Assembly: GCA_009775705.1 (NCBI GenBank)
Contig: VSQE01000018.1
Location: 1-34,343 of the forward strand
Direction: 5' to 3'
Source of the DNA: Prevotellamassilia sp.
GTDB taxonomy: Bacteria; Bacteroidota; Bacteroidia; Bacteroidales; Bacteroidaceae
DNA length: 34,343 nucleotides
Shown one piece after another: positions 17,112-24,071 of the stretch (position 1 is the first letter of the stretch; every line of letters begins with the position of its first letter). The notes under the pieces were generated by a model. That model ran no database searches. It was not told the DNA's origin and saw only the letters and a program-made list of their open reading frames with translations. A program made the translations under genes and the position numbers.

Positions 17112-18078
17112 AGACATAGAATACCGGACCATCTTTGTTATAAACTGCATCCATGAACGGAGCATACGTGTAAGTAATGGTGAACTTCTGCTTGAAGAAC
17201 AGAACGAAAGCAGTGACACGATGAAAACTCTTACTAAATTGCCGTTTCAAAAGATTCTGGCACTGTTCATCATCGGACACATACGTATTACCACCCCACT
17301 TATTGAAAAGTGCCGGAAGTTCGGTGTCTCACTTGTTGTAATGAAGCCTTCGTTGCGTCCGGTCTTCTTTTGGGCTGATTCTGCGGAAGCTAATTTTTTG
17401 TTGCGAAAACGGCAATATGAATATCAGAAGGAAGATCTCAGTATTGCAAGGGTAATTGTAAACAATAAGATAAGGAATCAGATGAAGGCTTTGTACGATA
17501 CACGTCGTAAGGATGAGAGTACGGAGCAGGCTCGGATAGTGTTGCAAGGATGTATGGATGCAATAAATAATGTGAGTGACTATAACGCATTGATGGGGTT
17601 GGAAGGGGTTGCGGCCAAATCGTTTTTTGCGGCATTCTATCAGGATTTTAGTTGGCACCAACGGCGACCGCGTACAAAATGCGATTCATTGAACGCCACT
17701 CTTGATATAGGTTATACAATACTGTTTAATTATATGGAATGTTTTCTTAGAATGTTCGGCTTCGATCTCTATGTGGGTGTTTATCATCGTATGTGGTTTA
17801 AACGTAAATCACTTGTGTGTGACATCATGGAGCCTTTTCGTCCGATAATTGATAAAGCTGTGCGTACAGCATGGAATCGCAAACAGTTCTCAGAGAAGGA
17901 TTTCCAAGTTCAGAAAGGTGAATACCGCCTGCGTCATGAGAATAATGCCACCTACTGCCGTGTGTTTTTTGATGCTCTTATACCGTACAAAAATGACGTT
18001 TTTAAGTATGTGCAGTCTTATTACCGGTGTTTTATGGGGAGAAGGTCAGTAAAGACTTATCCCGTATTTCTGCTATGA
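17098..18078 (+). CDS. cas1: CRISPR-associated integrase Cas1
   Basis: This 326-aa Cas1 joins Cas2 to insert new spacers next to the leader. Expected metal ligands are visible: E169 in GLEGVAAKSFF, H230 in VGVYHRMWF, and D242/E245 in CDIMEPFRPIID. The N-terminal beta domain and C-terminal helical domain sizes are normal. The ATG at 17098 overlaps the cas4 stop by 14 nt; the open frame upstream lies inside cas4. The gene ends 1 nt before cas2. Confidence 0.95.
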   Translation: MFTNKDIEYRTIFVINCIHERSIRVSNGELLLEEQNESSDTMKTLTKLPFQKILALFIIGHIRITTPLIEKCRKFGVSLVVMKPSLRPVFFWADSAEANFLLRKRQYEYQKEDLSIARVIVNNKIRNQMKALYDTRRKDESTEQARIVLQGCMDAINNVSDYNALMGLEGVAAKSFFAAFYQDFSWHQRRPRTKCDSLNATLDIGYTILFNYMECFLRMFGFDLYVGVYHRMWFKRKSLVCDIMEPFRPIIDKAVRTAWNRKQFSEKDFQVQKGEYRLRHENNATYCRVFFDALIPYKNDVFKYVQSYYRCFMGRRSVKTYPVFLL

Positions 18079-18079
18079 C

Positions 18080-18352
18080 ATGTTAGTTATAAGTTATGAT
18101 ATTAGTGATGACCGACTGCGCACAAAATTCTCAAAAATGTTGACAAAATATGGGGCAGTCAGACTTCAGTATTCTGTGTACGAAGTGAATAATACGGATC
18201 GAGTTATCAACAACCTCATTGTTATGATAGAGGAATCTTTTGCAAAGAAATTTGATGGTGGAGATAGTATTATTATCTTTGATGTGTCGAGTGTTAAACT
18301 GAAAAAGTATGGCAATGCCATACATCGGGATCAAGACATAGTGTATTTTTAA
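18080..18352 (+). CDS. cas2: CRISPR-associated protein Cas2
   Basis: This 90-aa protein starts MLVISYDISDDRLRTKFSKML, the classic first beta strand of Cas2 with its conserved Asp, and continues with a ferredoxin-like fold (YGAVRLQYSVYEV). It forms the scaffold of the Cas1-Cas2 integrase. It starts 1 nt after cas1 ends and is the last cas gene, 191 nt before the first repeat. Confidence 0.95.
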   Translation: MLVISYDISDDRLRTKFSKMLTKYGAVRLQYSVYEVNNTDRVINNLIVMIEESFAKKFDGGDSIIIFDVSSVKLKKYGNAIHRDQDIVYF

Positions 18353-18502
18353 GTAAGAGCATAAAAATGTTGCAGACATTAGTCTCTACATATATGAAGT
18401 ATCATGTTGTTTATTTTGATTATCAGATTTTTGGATATGAGTGTTTTTCTGGACAAATTATTACCCTCCCTAAATGAATCTTCAACCTTTTATTTTCAAA
18501 TA

Positions 18503-18533
18503 TTTGGTATTTAAAGAAATAATTGTACTTTTG
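18503..18533 (+). promoter_or_regulatory. CRISPR leader promoter
   Basis: TTTG (18503-18506), a 19-nt gap and TACTTTTG (18526-18533) form a strong Bacteroides-type promoter in the AT-rich leader (18353-18543). Transcription would start around 18540, essentially at the first repeat (18544), so the pre-crRNA carries almost no leader sequence. Confidence 0.8.
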
Positions 18534-18543
18534 CAAAAGTAAA

Positions 18544-19153
18544 GGCTATAAGCCTTAGATAATTTCTACTATTGTAGATACTGCCAAACCTTATACGGGG
18601 GTTCAAGGCTATAAGCCTTAGATAATTTCTACTATTGTAGATCATTCGGATCGGATCCTATCTTTCTGTGGCTATAAGCCTTAGATAATTTCTACTATTG
18701 TAGATCAAGTCTCACTACCGAGTTGTTTCGCATGGCTATAAGCCTTAGATAATTTCTACTATTGTAGATATTTGTGTATCTGTCAGAACCGCAACCAGGC
18801 TATAAGCCTTAGATAATTTCTACTATTGTAGATCGGTGTCAATTAGATTATATGTAAAAAGGCTATAAGCCTTAGATAATTTCTACTATTGTAGATCATC
18901 CTGAATGGACTAAAAGCAAAGGGTGGCTATAAGCCTTAGATAATTTCTACTATTGTAGATATGAAATGTTTTTGTATGATTGGTTGTTGGCTATAAGCCT
19001 TAGATAATTTCTACTATTGTAGATAGATTGAATCGATCTTGTGAATTAGTAGGGCTATAAGCCTTAGATAATTTCTACTATTGTAGATGGGGGTATCCTG
19101 TCCTCCGCGCACCCACCGGCTATAAGCCTTATTTAATTTCTACCATTATAGAT
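18544..19153 (+). CRISPR. Type V-A CRISPR array, 10 repeats and 9 spacers
   Basis: Ten 36-bp repeats start at 18544, 18607, 18670, 18734, 18798, 18861, 18925, 18989, 19053 and 19118. Spacers are 27-29 bp. The repeat begins GGCTATAAGCC and ends with the Cas12a handle AATTTCTACTATTGTAGAT (stem TCTAC/GTAGA), so the transcript reads in the plus direction like the cas genes. Repeats 1-9 are identical. The last has four substitutions, typical of the leader-distal end. No spacer matches elsewhere in this window by eye. Confidence 0.99.
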
Positions 19154-19184
19154 TTTGCCTGTCGGCTGATTAATAGTAATTTTG
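19154..19184 (+). promoter_or_regulatory. Promoter of the IspD-SDR gene, abutting the array
   Basis: TTTG (19154-19157), a 19-nt gap and TAATTTTG (19177-19184) lie 66 nt before the start codon. The -33 box begins at the first base after the last CRISPR repeat. Confidence 0.75.
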
Positions 19185-19249
19185 CGCAATCAAGCAGGAA
19201 GCCTGCGGCAGGCATTGCCAGGGCGGTCCGGAAGAAAAGAAAACAGGAT

Positions 19250-20626
19250 ATGAAAAGAAATATAGCTGTGATATTGGCCGGAGGCGTGGGAAAACGCCTC
19301 GGCCTGTCCACTCCGAAACAGTTTTTCAAGGTGGCGGGGAAGATGGTGGTGGAACATACGGTGGATGTGTTTGAGCGCAACCCGCGTATTGACGAGATCG
19401 CCATCGTGTCGAATCCCTATTTTATAGATGAGTTTGAGAATATCACGTTGCGCAACGGATGGCGCAAGGTGAAGCGCATCCTCAAGGGCGGCAAGGAACG
19501 CTACGATTCGAGCTTGGCGGCCATCAGGTCCTACGGAGACGAGGAAGTGAACCTTATTTTTCACGATGCCGTGCGGCCGCTGCTGAGCCAGCGCGTGCTC
19601 GACGATGTGATTGATGCCCTCGCTACCCACGATGCCATAGACGTGGCCGTGCCTTCCGCCGATACTATTATTGAGGTGGAAGGAGATTTCATCAGTGCCA
19701 TACCCGACCGCGCGCGGCTGCGACGCGGACAGACACCGCAGGCTTTCACCATCGCTGCCATACGGAGCGCCTACGAGAAGGCACTGACCGATCCCGCTTT
19801 CCGGGCCACGGACGACTGCGGAGTGGTGCGCCGCTACTTGCCCGACACGCCTGTGTATGTGGTGAGAGGAGAGGAAACGAACATGAAACTGACCTATAAG
19901 GAAGACACCTATATGCTCGATAAGTTCTTCCAGTTGCGCAACTGCACACCGGCAAACTGCGGACCGGAGGGGACCGGCCTGGCCGGACGTGTGGCCGTGG
20001 TGTTCGGCGGCAGCTACGGAATCGGGGCGGAGATCGTGTGCATGTTGCGCGAGCGTGGGGCGGCGGTCCACAGTTTCTCGCGGGGCGAAACGGGAACCGA
20101 TGTGGGGCGGCGGTCCGATGTGGAGGACGTGCTGAGACAGGTGGCTGCCGGCGAGGGACGCATCGACCTTGTGGTGAACACGGCAGGCGTCCTGAACAAG
20201 GAGCCGCTGGCTGCCATGAGCGCGGAGACCATCGCCGCGGCGGTGAACACCAATTATATGGGTACGGTGAATGTGGCCGTGGCGGCATATCCGTATCTCC
20301 GGCAAAGCAAGGGCAAGCTGATTTTCTTTACTTCGAGTTCCTATACCCGCGGACGGGCCTTCTACAGCATCTATTCCTCTACGAAGGCGGCCATCGTGAA
20401 TTTCGTGCAGGCCATAGCCCAGGAGTGGGAATGCGACGGGATAAAGGTCAACTGCATCAATCCCGAGCGTACGCGTACCCCCATGCGGGTGAAGAACTTC
20501 GGCAACGAGCCTGCCGACTCGTTGCTGACGGCGGAGAAAGTGGCGGAAGCCACGCTGGAGGCATTGGCCTCGGACTATACCGGGCTGGTGATAGACGTAA
20601 GAAGAAAAGGCATCGACGAGGACTGA
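19250..20626 (+). CDS. Bifunctional cytidylyltransferase / short-chain dehydrogenase (CDP-ribitol type)
   Basis: This 458-aa fusion has an IspD/TarI-like cytidylyltransferase domain (about 1-235, with ILAGGVGKRLGLSTPKQF near residue 8 and the HDAVRPL block) followed by an SDR domain (about 243-458). The SDR has the nucleotide motif FGGSYGIG near 252 and the catalytic Y375xxxK379. This order matches Haemophilus Bcs1/Acs1-type enzymes, which reduce ribulose-5-phosphate and make CDP-ribitol. A stand-alone MEP-pathway IspD would lack the SDR part. The LicD gene follows 13 nt later, a likely user of the CDP-alditol. The alditol itself is inferred from family resemblance. Confidence 0.85.
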   Translation: MKRNIAVILAGGVGKRLGLSTPKQFFKVAGKMVVEHTVDVFERNPRIDEIAIVSNPYFIDEFENITLRNGWRKVKRILKGGKERYDSSLAAIRSYGDEEVNLIFHDAVRPLLSQRVLDDVIDALATHDAIDVAVPSADTIIEVEGDFISAIPDRARLRRGQTPQAFTIAAIRSAYEKALTDPAFRATDDCGVVRRYLPDTPVYVVRGEETNMKLTYKEDTYMLDKFFQLRNCTPANCGPEGTGLAGRVAVVFGGSYGIGAEIVCMLRERGAAVHSFSRGETGTDVGRRSDVEDVLRQVAAGEGRIDLVVNTAGVLNKEPLAAMSAETIAAAVNTNYMGTVNVAVAAYPYLRQSKGKLIFFTSSSYTRGRAFYSIYSSTKAAIVNFVQAIAQEWECDGIKVNCINPERTRTPMRVKNFGNEPADSLLTAEKVAEATLEALASDYTGLVIDVRRKGIDED

Positions 20627-20639
20627 GGAGGAGAGACAC

Positions 20640-21458
20640 ATGAAAAATACATATCTGGAAGAGTTCAGACGGCGGCAGCTGAGGAAATGCCAGCTCAAGC
20701 AGCTGGCCATTCTCGAAGTGATCGACGGCATCTGCCGGAAGCACGGCATTGACTATTGGCTCGACGGAGGCTCGCTGCTCGGGGCGGTGCGTCACGGAGG
20801 GTTCATCCCTTGGGACGACGACATCGACATCGCCATGCGGCGCGATGACCTCGAAAGGTTCTGCGCCGTGGCTCCGGCCGAACTCGACAGCGGCCTGATG
20901 CTGCAGACGCCGGAGACCGAGCCGGATTCCAAGGAGCCTATCGTCAAGGTGCGCGATCTCAATTCCTTCTTTGTGGAGGGCGGGGACAATTTTGCGGCAG
21001 AATACCAGAAGGGCCTTTATGTTGACATCTTCCCCTTTATTTCCTATCCCTCGTTGCCTCGGAAGACTGTGAAGTTTCTGATCCGCGGCATTTCGCGGAG
21101 CCGTGCCATACTGGTCAAGCCGCACCGCTATTCGGTGCGGGCGGTGGCGGAGTTCTTTTATTTCGGGGCCAAGTTCGCCTTCTGCCGTGCGGTGTGGGCG
21201 TTGCTCGGTCTGTTCGCTAAGCGCGGCGAGTATCTGTCGAACACGCTCAACAACAACGGCTATGGCATCATGCACCGCCGTGAGTGTATCTTCCCCTTAG
21301 GCGAGATAGAGTTTGAGGGAAAACGCTTCCGGGCACCGGCCGATCCGGATGCCTATCTGAGGGATCTGTACGGAAACTATATGGAGCTGCCTCCGGTGGA
21401 GAAGCGGGTGATTCATTCCGTCTTCATCCTGCCCGAGCTGATCGGGGAGCAACAGTAG
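20640..21458 (+). CDS. LicD-family phosphotransferase
   Basis: This 272-aa protein has the LicD core: YWLDGGSLLGAVRHGGFIPWDDDIDIAM at residues 40-66, with D42 and the acidic cluster W58DDDID63, followed by KGLYVDIFPF. The family is a nucleotidyltransferase-like fold that moves phosphocholine or, in fukutin/FKRP, ribitol-5-phosphate from a CDP donor onto glycans. The upstream IspD-SDR enzyme makes CDP-ribitol the more likely donor than CDP-choline. It probably acts in the cytoplasm on a surface polysaccharide precursor. Confidence 0.88.
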   Translation: MKNTYLEEFRRRQLRKCQLKQLAILEVIDGICRKHGIDYWLDGGSLLGAVRHGGFIPWDDDIDIAMRRDDLERFCAVAPAELDSGLMLQTPETEPDSKEPIVKVRDLNSFFVEGGDNFAAEYQKGLYVDIFPFISYPSLPRKTVKFLIRGISRSRAILVKPHRYSVRAVAEFFYFGAKFAFCRAVWALLGLFAKRGEYLSNTLNNNGYGIMHRRECIFPLGEIEFEGKRFRAPADPDAYLRDLYGNYMELPPVEKRVIHSVFILPELIGEQQ

Positions 21459-21508
21459 TCCGTGGGCGCAATAAGCCTTTTTTTGGGGGGAGTTTGACGG
21501 ATTTTTAG

Positions 21509-21582
21509 CAAGGCGTGTAAAAGTTTTTACGTGCCTTGTAAAACTTTTTACACGCCTTGTAAAAGTTTTTACATGCCGTGTG
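21509..21582. repeat. Palindromic repeat cluster between convergent genes
   Basis: Alternating units of the form CCTTGTAAAA and TTTTTACACG occur in both orientations. The longest perfect inverted pair is 14 bp (21509-21522 with 21546-21559); direct copies of CCTTGTAAAA lie at 21534 and 21556. It sits between the licD-like and queF stops and may act as a bidirectional terminator. A weak GGC/GCC stem with T7 precedes it near 21465-21484. Confidence 0.7.
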
Positions 21583-21650
21583 AAAATTCTATGGATCGAT
21601 AGTGTTTTTTTCGCATCTTGCAGAAAAATCGTCGCCGTTGTTCCGCTTGT

Positions 21651-22106
21651 CTACAAGTCGTGTTGGCGCAGGCGGAACGCTGCCAGTTCCTCGTATTTGG
21701 TTCCCGGCCGTCCGTAGTTGGCGAACGGGTAGATGCTGATGCCGCCGCGCGGCGTGAAGAGGCCGGTCACCTCAATGTATTTCGGGTCCATCAGCCGCAC
21801 AAGGTCTTTCAGGATCACGTTCACGCAGTCCTCGTGGAAGTCGCCGTGGTTGCGGAAGCTGAACAGATAGAGCTTGAGGCTCTTGCTCTCCACCATGCGC
21901 CGGCCGGGCAGATAGCTGATGCGGATTTCCGCAAAGTCCGGCTGGCCGGTGATGGGGCAGAGGCTGGTAAATTCCGGGCAGTTGAAGCGCACCCAGTAGT
22001 CGTTGTCGGGGTGTTTGTTCTCAAAGGTCTCCAGCACCTCGGGGGCGTAGTCGTCCCTGTATTCCGTCTTTCGGCCCAGTGCTTGCAGGTTTTCTTCTTC
22101 TCTCAT
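21651..22106 (-). CDS. queF: 7-cyano-7-deazaguanine reductase
   Basis: This 151-aa type I QueF reduces preQ0 to preQ1 with NADPH in queuosine synthesis. The active-site segment EFTSLCPITGQPDFA holds the nucleophile C50 and D57. The family motif ESKSLKLYLFSFRNHGDFHED follows. Length is normal for the short (type I) form. Its start overlaps the queC stop by 4 nt. Confidence 0.96.
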   Translation of the reverse strand: MREEENLQALGRKTEYRDDYAPEVLETFENKHPDNDYWVRFNCPEFTSLCPITGQPDFAEIRISYLPGRRMVESKSLKLYLFSFRNHGDFHEDCVNVILKDLVRLMDPKYIEVTGLFTPRGGISIYPFANYGRPGTKYEELAAFRLRQHDL

Positions 22107-22777
22107 ATTCTTGGGTCTTTGTTTTTGCGTTCAAGGTATTTTTCCAGTCCTTCGCGGCGCAGCCGGCAGGCGGGGCAGTGTCCGCAGCCGTCGCCCTGGA
22201 TGCCGTTGTAGCAGGTCAGGGTGTCCTTCCGCACCAGGTCGAGCACCCCGAGACGGTCGGCCAGGGCCCATGTCTCGCATTTGTCTATCCACATCAGCGG
22301 CGTATGGATGACGAACTGTTCCTCCATTGCCAGGTTCAGCGTGACGTTCAGGCTTTTCACAAAGGCGTCCCGGCAGTCGGGATAGCCCGAAAAGTCCGTT
22401 TGCGACACCCCTGTTACCAGATGTCTGATGCCATGCTCGCGGGCATAGACGGCAGCAATGCTCAGAAAGAAAAGGTTGCGTCCGGGCACGAACGTGTTGG
22501 GCGGTCCGGCGGCCGGTTTCTCTCGGTCCATCTCGATGGAGGTGTCGGTGAGCGAGTTGCTGCCCAGACGGCTTATGAACGAAACGTCCATGCAGTCGAA
22601 ATCGACATGGGCCTTGCGGGCTATCTCGCGGGCCAGTTCCACCTCGCGTGCGTGTTTCTGTCCGTACACGAAACTCAGGGCCGACACTTCGGCAAAATGC
22701 TCACGCGCCCAGAATAGGCAGGTCGTGGAGTCCTGACCGCCGCTGAAGACGACGAGCGCTTTCTCTTCACTTATCAT
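22103..22777 (-). CDS. queC: 7-cyano-7-deazaguanine synthase
   Basis: This 224-aa enzyme converts 7-carboxy-7-deazaguanine to preQ0 using ATP and ammonia. It carries the PP-loop SGGQDST at residues 12-18 and a C-terminal zinc site C189, C198, C201, C204 (GCGHCPAC). It overlaps the transporter gene upstream and queF downstream by 4 nt each, so the three are translationally coupled. Confidence 0.96.
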   Translation of the reverse strand: MISEEKALVVFSGGQDSTTCLFWAREHFAEVSALSFVYGQKHAREVELAREIARKAHVDFDCMDVSFISRLGSNSLTDTSIEMDREKPAAGPPNTFVPGRNLFFLSIAAVYAREHGIRHLVTGVSQTDFSGYPDCRDAFVKSLNVTLNLAMEEQFVIHTPLMWIDKCETWALADRLGVLDLVRKDTLTCYNGIQGDGCGHCPACRLRREGLEKYLERKNKDPRI

Positions 22778-23460
22778 AAATCTTTGATCTTGAAAATATT
22801 GTATCGGATATTACTGTCGAAGGTATCGGTGCCCTCGGTGCGCTTCATGTATCTTACTACGCGCACCGTTACGGGGAGTGCCAGTATCTCGTAGAGGGTT
22901 TTCAGCATCACCTGTGTCAGCATGATGGCGGGCATCACGCTCCAGGGCACCACGCCGCCCAGTGCCAGGGGGAAGAAGATGACGGAGTCCGCCGTCTCGC
23001 CGGCAACGGTCGATGCGATGGCGCGTAGCGAGAAGCGCCGGCCGCCGTCGCGTATCTTCATGCGGCTCATCACGTAGGCATTCAGGAACGATCCTGCCAG
23101 AAAGGCCAGAAACGAGGCGGCGGCAATGCGTGGCGCCAGTCCGAAGAGGGCGTGAAATCCCTCTTCGCCTTTCCAGTACGGAGCGGCCGGCAGGGCGTCG
23201 GCCGCTACTCCGAACAGCACGAACAGGAAATTCATCAGAAAACCGGCCCAGATGACGAGGCGCGTCTTGCGGTAGCCCCACACCTCGACAAGGCAGTCAT
23301 TGATAATATAGGAAACGGGAAAAACAATCAGTCCGGCCGTCAGTTCCAGCGGTCCGAGGGTCACCTGTTTCGTCTCTAACAGGTTGGCTGCTATCAGGCA
23401 GACACAGAAAAGCATTCCCAGCAGCATGAAGGGAAGGCTTACGCACGGTTCTTTCTTCAT
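22774..23460 (-). CDS. Queuosine precursor transporter (YhhQ/VUT family)
   Basis: This 228-aa inner-membrane protein has about six helices and family motifs: LIAANLLETKQV near the N-terminus, VFPVSYIINDCLVEVWGYRKTR, AGSFLNAYVMSRMK and VAGETADSVIFF. YhhQ proteins import preQ0/preQ1 or related precursors. It is the first gene of the transporter-queC-queF operon and is preceded by a preQ1-like riboswitch, which supports the substrate. Confidence 0.92.
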   Translation of the reverse strand: MKKEPCVSLPFMLLGMLFCVCLIAANLLETKQVTLGPLELTAGLIVFPVSYIINDCLVEVWGYRKTRLVIWAGFLMNFLFVLFGVAADALPAAPYWKGEEGFHALFGLAPRIAAASFLAFLAGSFLNAYVMSRMKIRDGGRRFSLRAIASTVAGETADSVIFFPLALGGVVPWSVMPAIMLTQVMLKTLYEILALPVTVRVVRYMKRTEGTDTFDSNIRYNIFKIKDL

Positions 23461-23464
23461 ATCT

Positions 23465-23495
23465 CTTGTTTTTTACGAGGTTTGTCAAGCACTCG
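23465..23495 (-). promoter_or_regulatory. preQ1-I-like riboswitch before the queuosine operon
   Basis: Read on the minus strand, a 4-bp stem CGAG (23495-23492) / CTCG (23479-23476) encloses the 12-nt loop TGCTTGACAAAC and is followed by the A-rich tail TAAAAAACAAG. The loop CTTG (23489-23486) can pair with the tail CAAG (23468-23465), giving the H-type pseudoknot of preQ1 class I. The tail ends 4 nt before the start codon, so ligand binding would likely block translation. The fold was found by eye and fits the downstream genes. Confidence 0.7.
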
Positions 23496-23538
23496 GGTTC
23501 TTAGCCGGCGCGAAGTTACGGTTTTCCCCGCGGGCGGA

Positions 23539-23546
23539 CAAACATA
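23539..23546 (-). promoter_or_regulatory. -7 box of the queuosine operon
   Basis: The minus strand reads TATGTTTG, about 44 nt upstream of the riboswitch-like fold. No clear -33 TTTG is seen. Confidence 0.5.
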
Positions 23547-23597
23547 ACCCGAGAAATATGAGGGGAAAAAAGGAAGCGTGAGAATTTTATATGATGC

Positions 23598-23652
23598 GGC
23601 AAACGGATTATGCCGTAAAACTGTTATGTTTGCACGGCATAATCCGTTTGCC
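23598..23652. repeat. 18-bp perfect inverted repeat, unknown role
   Basis: Arms at 23598-23615 and 23635-23652 (starting GGCAAACGGATT) are perfectly complementary around a 19-nt loop. The loop contains TATGTTTG (23625-23632), a plus-strand -7-like box. There is no T-run after either arm, so a simple terminator is unlikely. Confidence 0.85.
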
Positions 23653-23822
23653 AAGAGCAATACTGTTGTCCCGGTTCTTTTTCTTAAAATGTTCCGAAGG
23701 AGGAGGTCGGGAATATGATGTTGCCCGATGATGTTGCGGTGTGGTGCTGGGGGAGATATAAGTATATGACGGACGTTTGTAAGTTCCTGAGCCGGCTCTT
23801 TTTTCGCGTTCCGTTCCATCCC
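23653..23822. other. Gene-free stretch before the DGR
   Basis: No convincing gene is seen. A possible minus-strand frame (23457-23819) shows no recognisable domain and overlaps the riboswitch and promoter. The only structure is a short palindrome GAGCCGGCTC (23789-23798) followed by T6, a weak terminator candidate. Confidence 0.5.
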
Positions 23823-23884
23823 TAATATTTATTGACTATATCCTAAATGCAGAATCTTTCAGTTTTAAAAGTCAACAAATATTA
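23823..23884. repeat. 15-bp inverted repeat upstream of the DGR promoter
   Basis: Arms at 23823-23837 and 23870-23884 (TAATATTTATTGACT and its complement) match at 14 of 15 positions, with a 32-nt gap. The right arm ends 24 nt before the -33 box of the DGR promoter, a plausible regulator-binding or structural site. Confidence 0.6.
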
Positions 23885-23908
23885 AAATTGCAAAAATTTA
23901 CCCCCCCG

Positions 23909-23940
23909 TTTGGTTAATATATATAAACATTCTATATTTG
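23909..23940 (+). promoter_or_regulatory. Promoter of the DGR target genes
   Basis: TTTG (23909-23912), a 20-nt gap and TATATTTG (23933-23940). Transcription would begin near 23947, leaving a leader of about 125 nt before the first lipoprotein gene. Confidence 0.85.
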
Positions 23941-24071
23941 CGGCACCCGTTTGTGTGGCAGTTGAAACATCCTGTGCGCAGGTATTTCAAAGCCTGAAAC
24001 ATGGTTGGCTACCATCGCAGGGCAATCTGAAATTCCATTTATCAACATTAATTATCAAAACCAACAAAAAA

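Noticed and set aside
18353..18543. tracrRNA or anti-repeat near the array
   Set aside because: No anti-repeat is visible in the leader or in the regulator's upstream region, and Cas12a does not need one.
18544..19153. Self-targeting spacers
   Set aside because: I compared the nine spacers with this window by eye and saw no match. The rest of the genome cannot be checked here.
11950..19250. Integrase, transposase or attachment site flanking the CRISPR locus
   Set aside because: None of the proteins here is a recombinase other than Cas1, and I found no direct repeats at the edges.
19250..20626. Plain MEP-pathway ispD
   Set aside because: The C-terminal SDR domain and the adjacent licD-like gene fit a CDP-alditol enzyme better.
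19190..20749. A 519-codon open frame on the minus strand
   Set aside because: Antisense to the IspD-SDR gene, crosses its promoter side and lacks any domain.
23457..23819. A 120-codon minus-strand frame
   Set aside because: It covers the riboswitch-like fold, the operon's -7 box and the 18-bp inverted repeat, and shows no domain.
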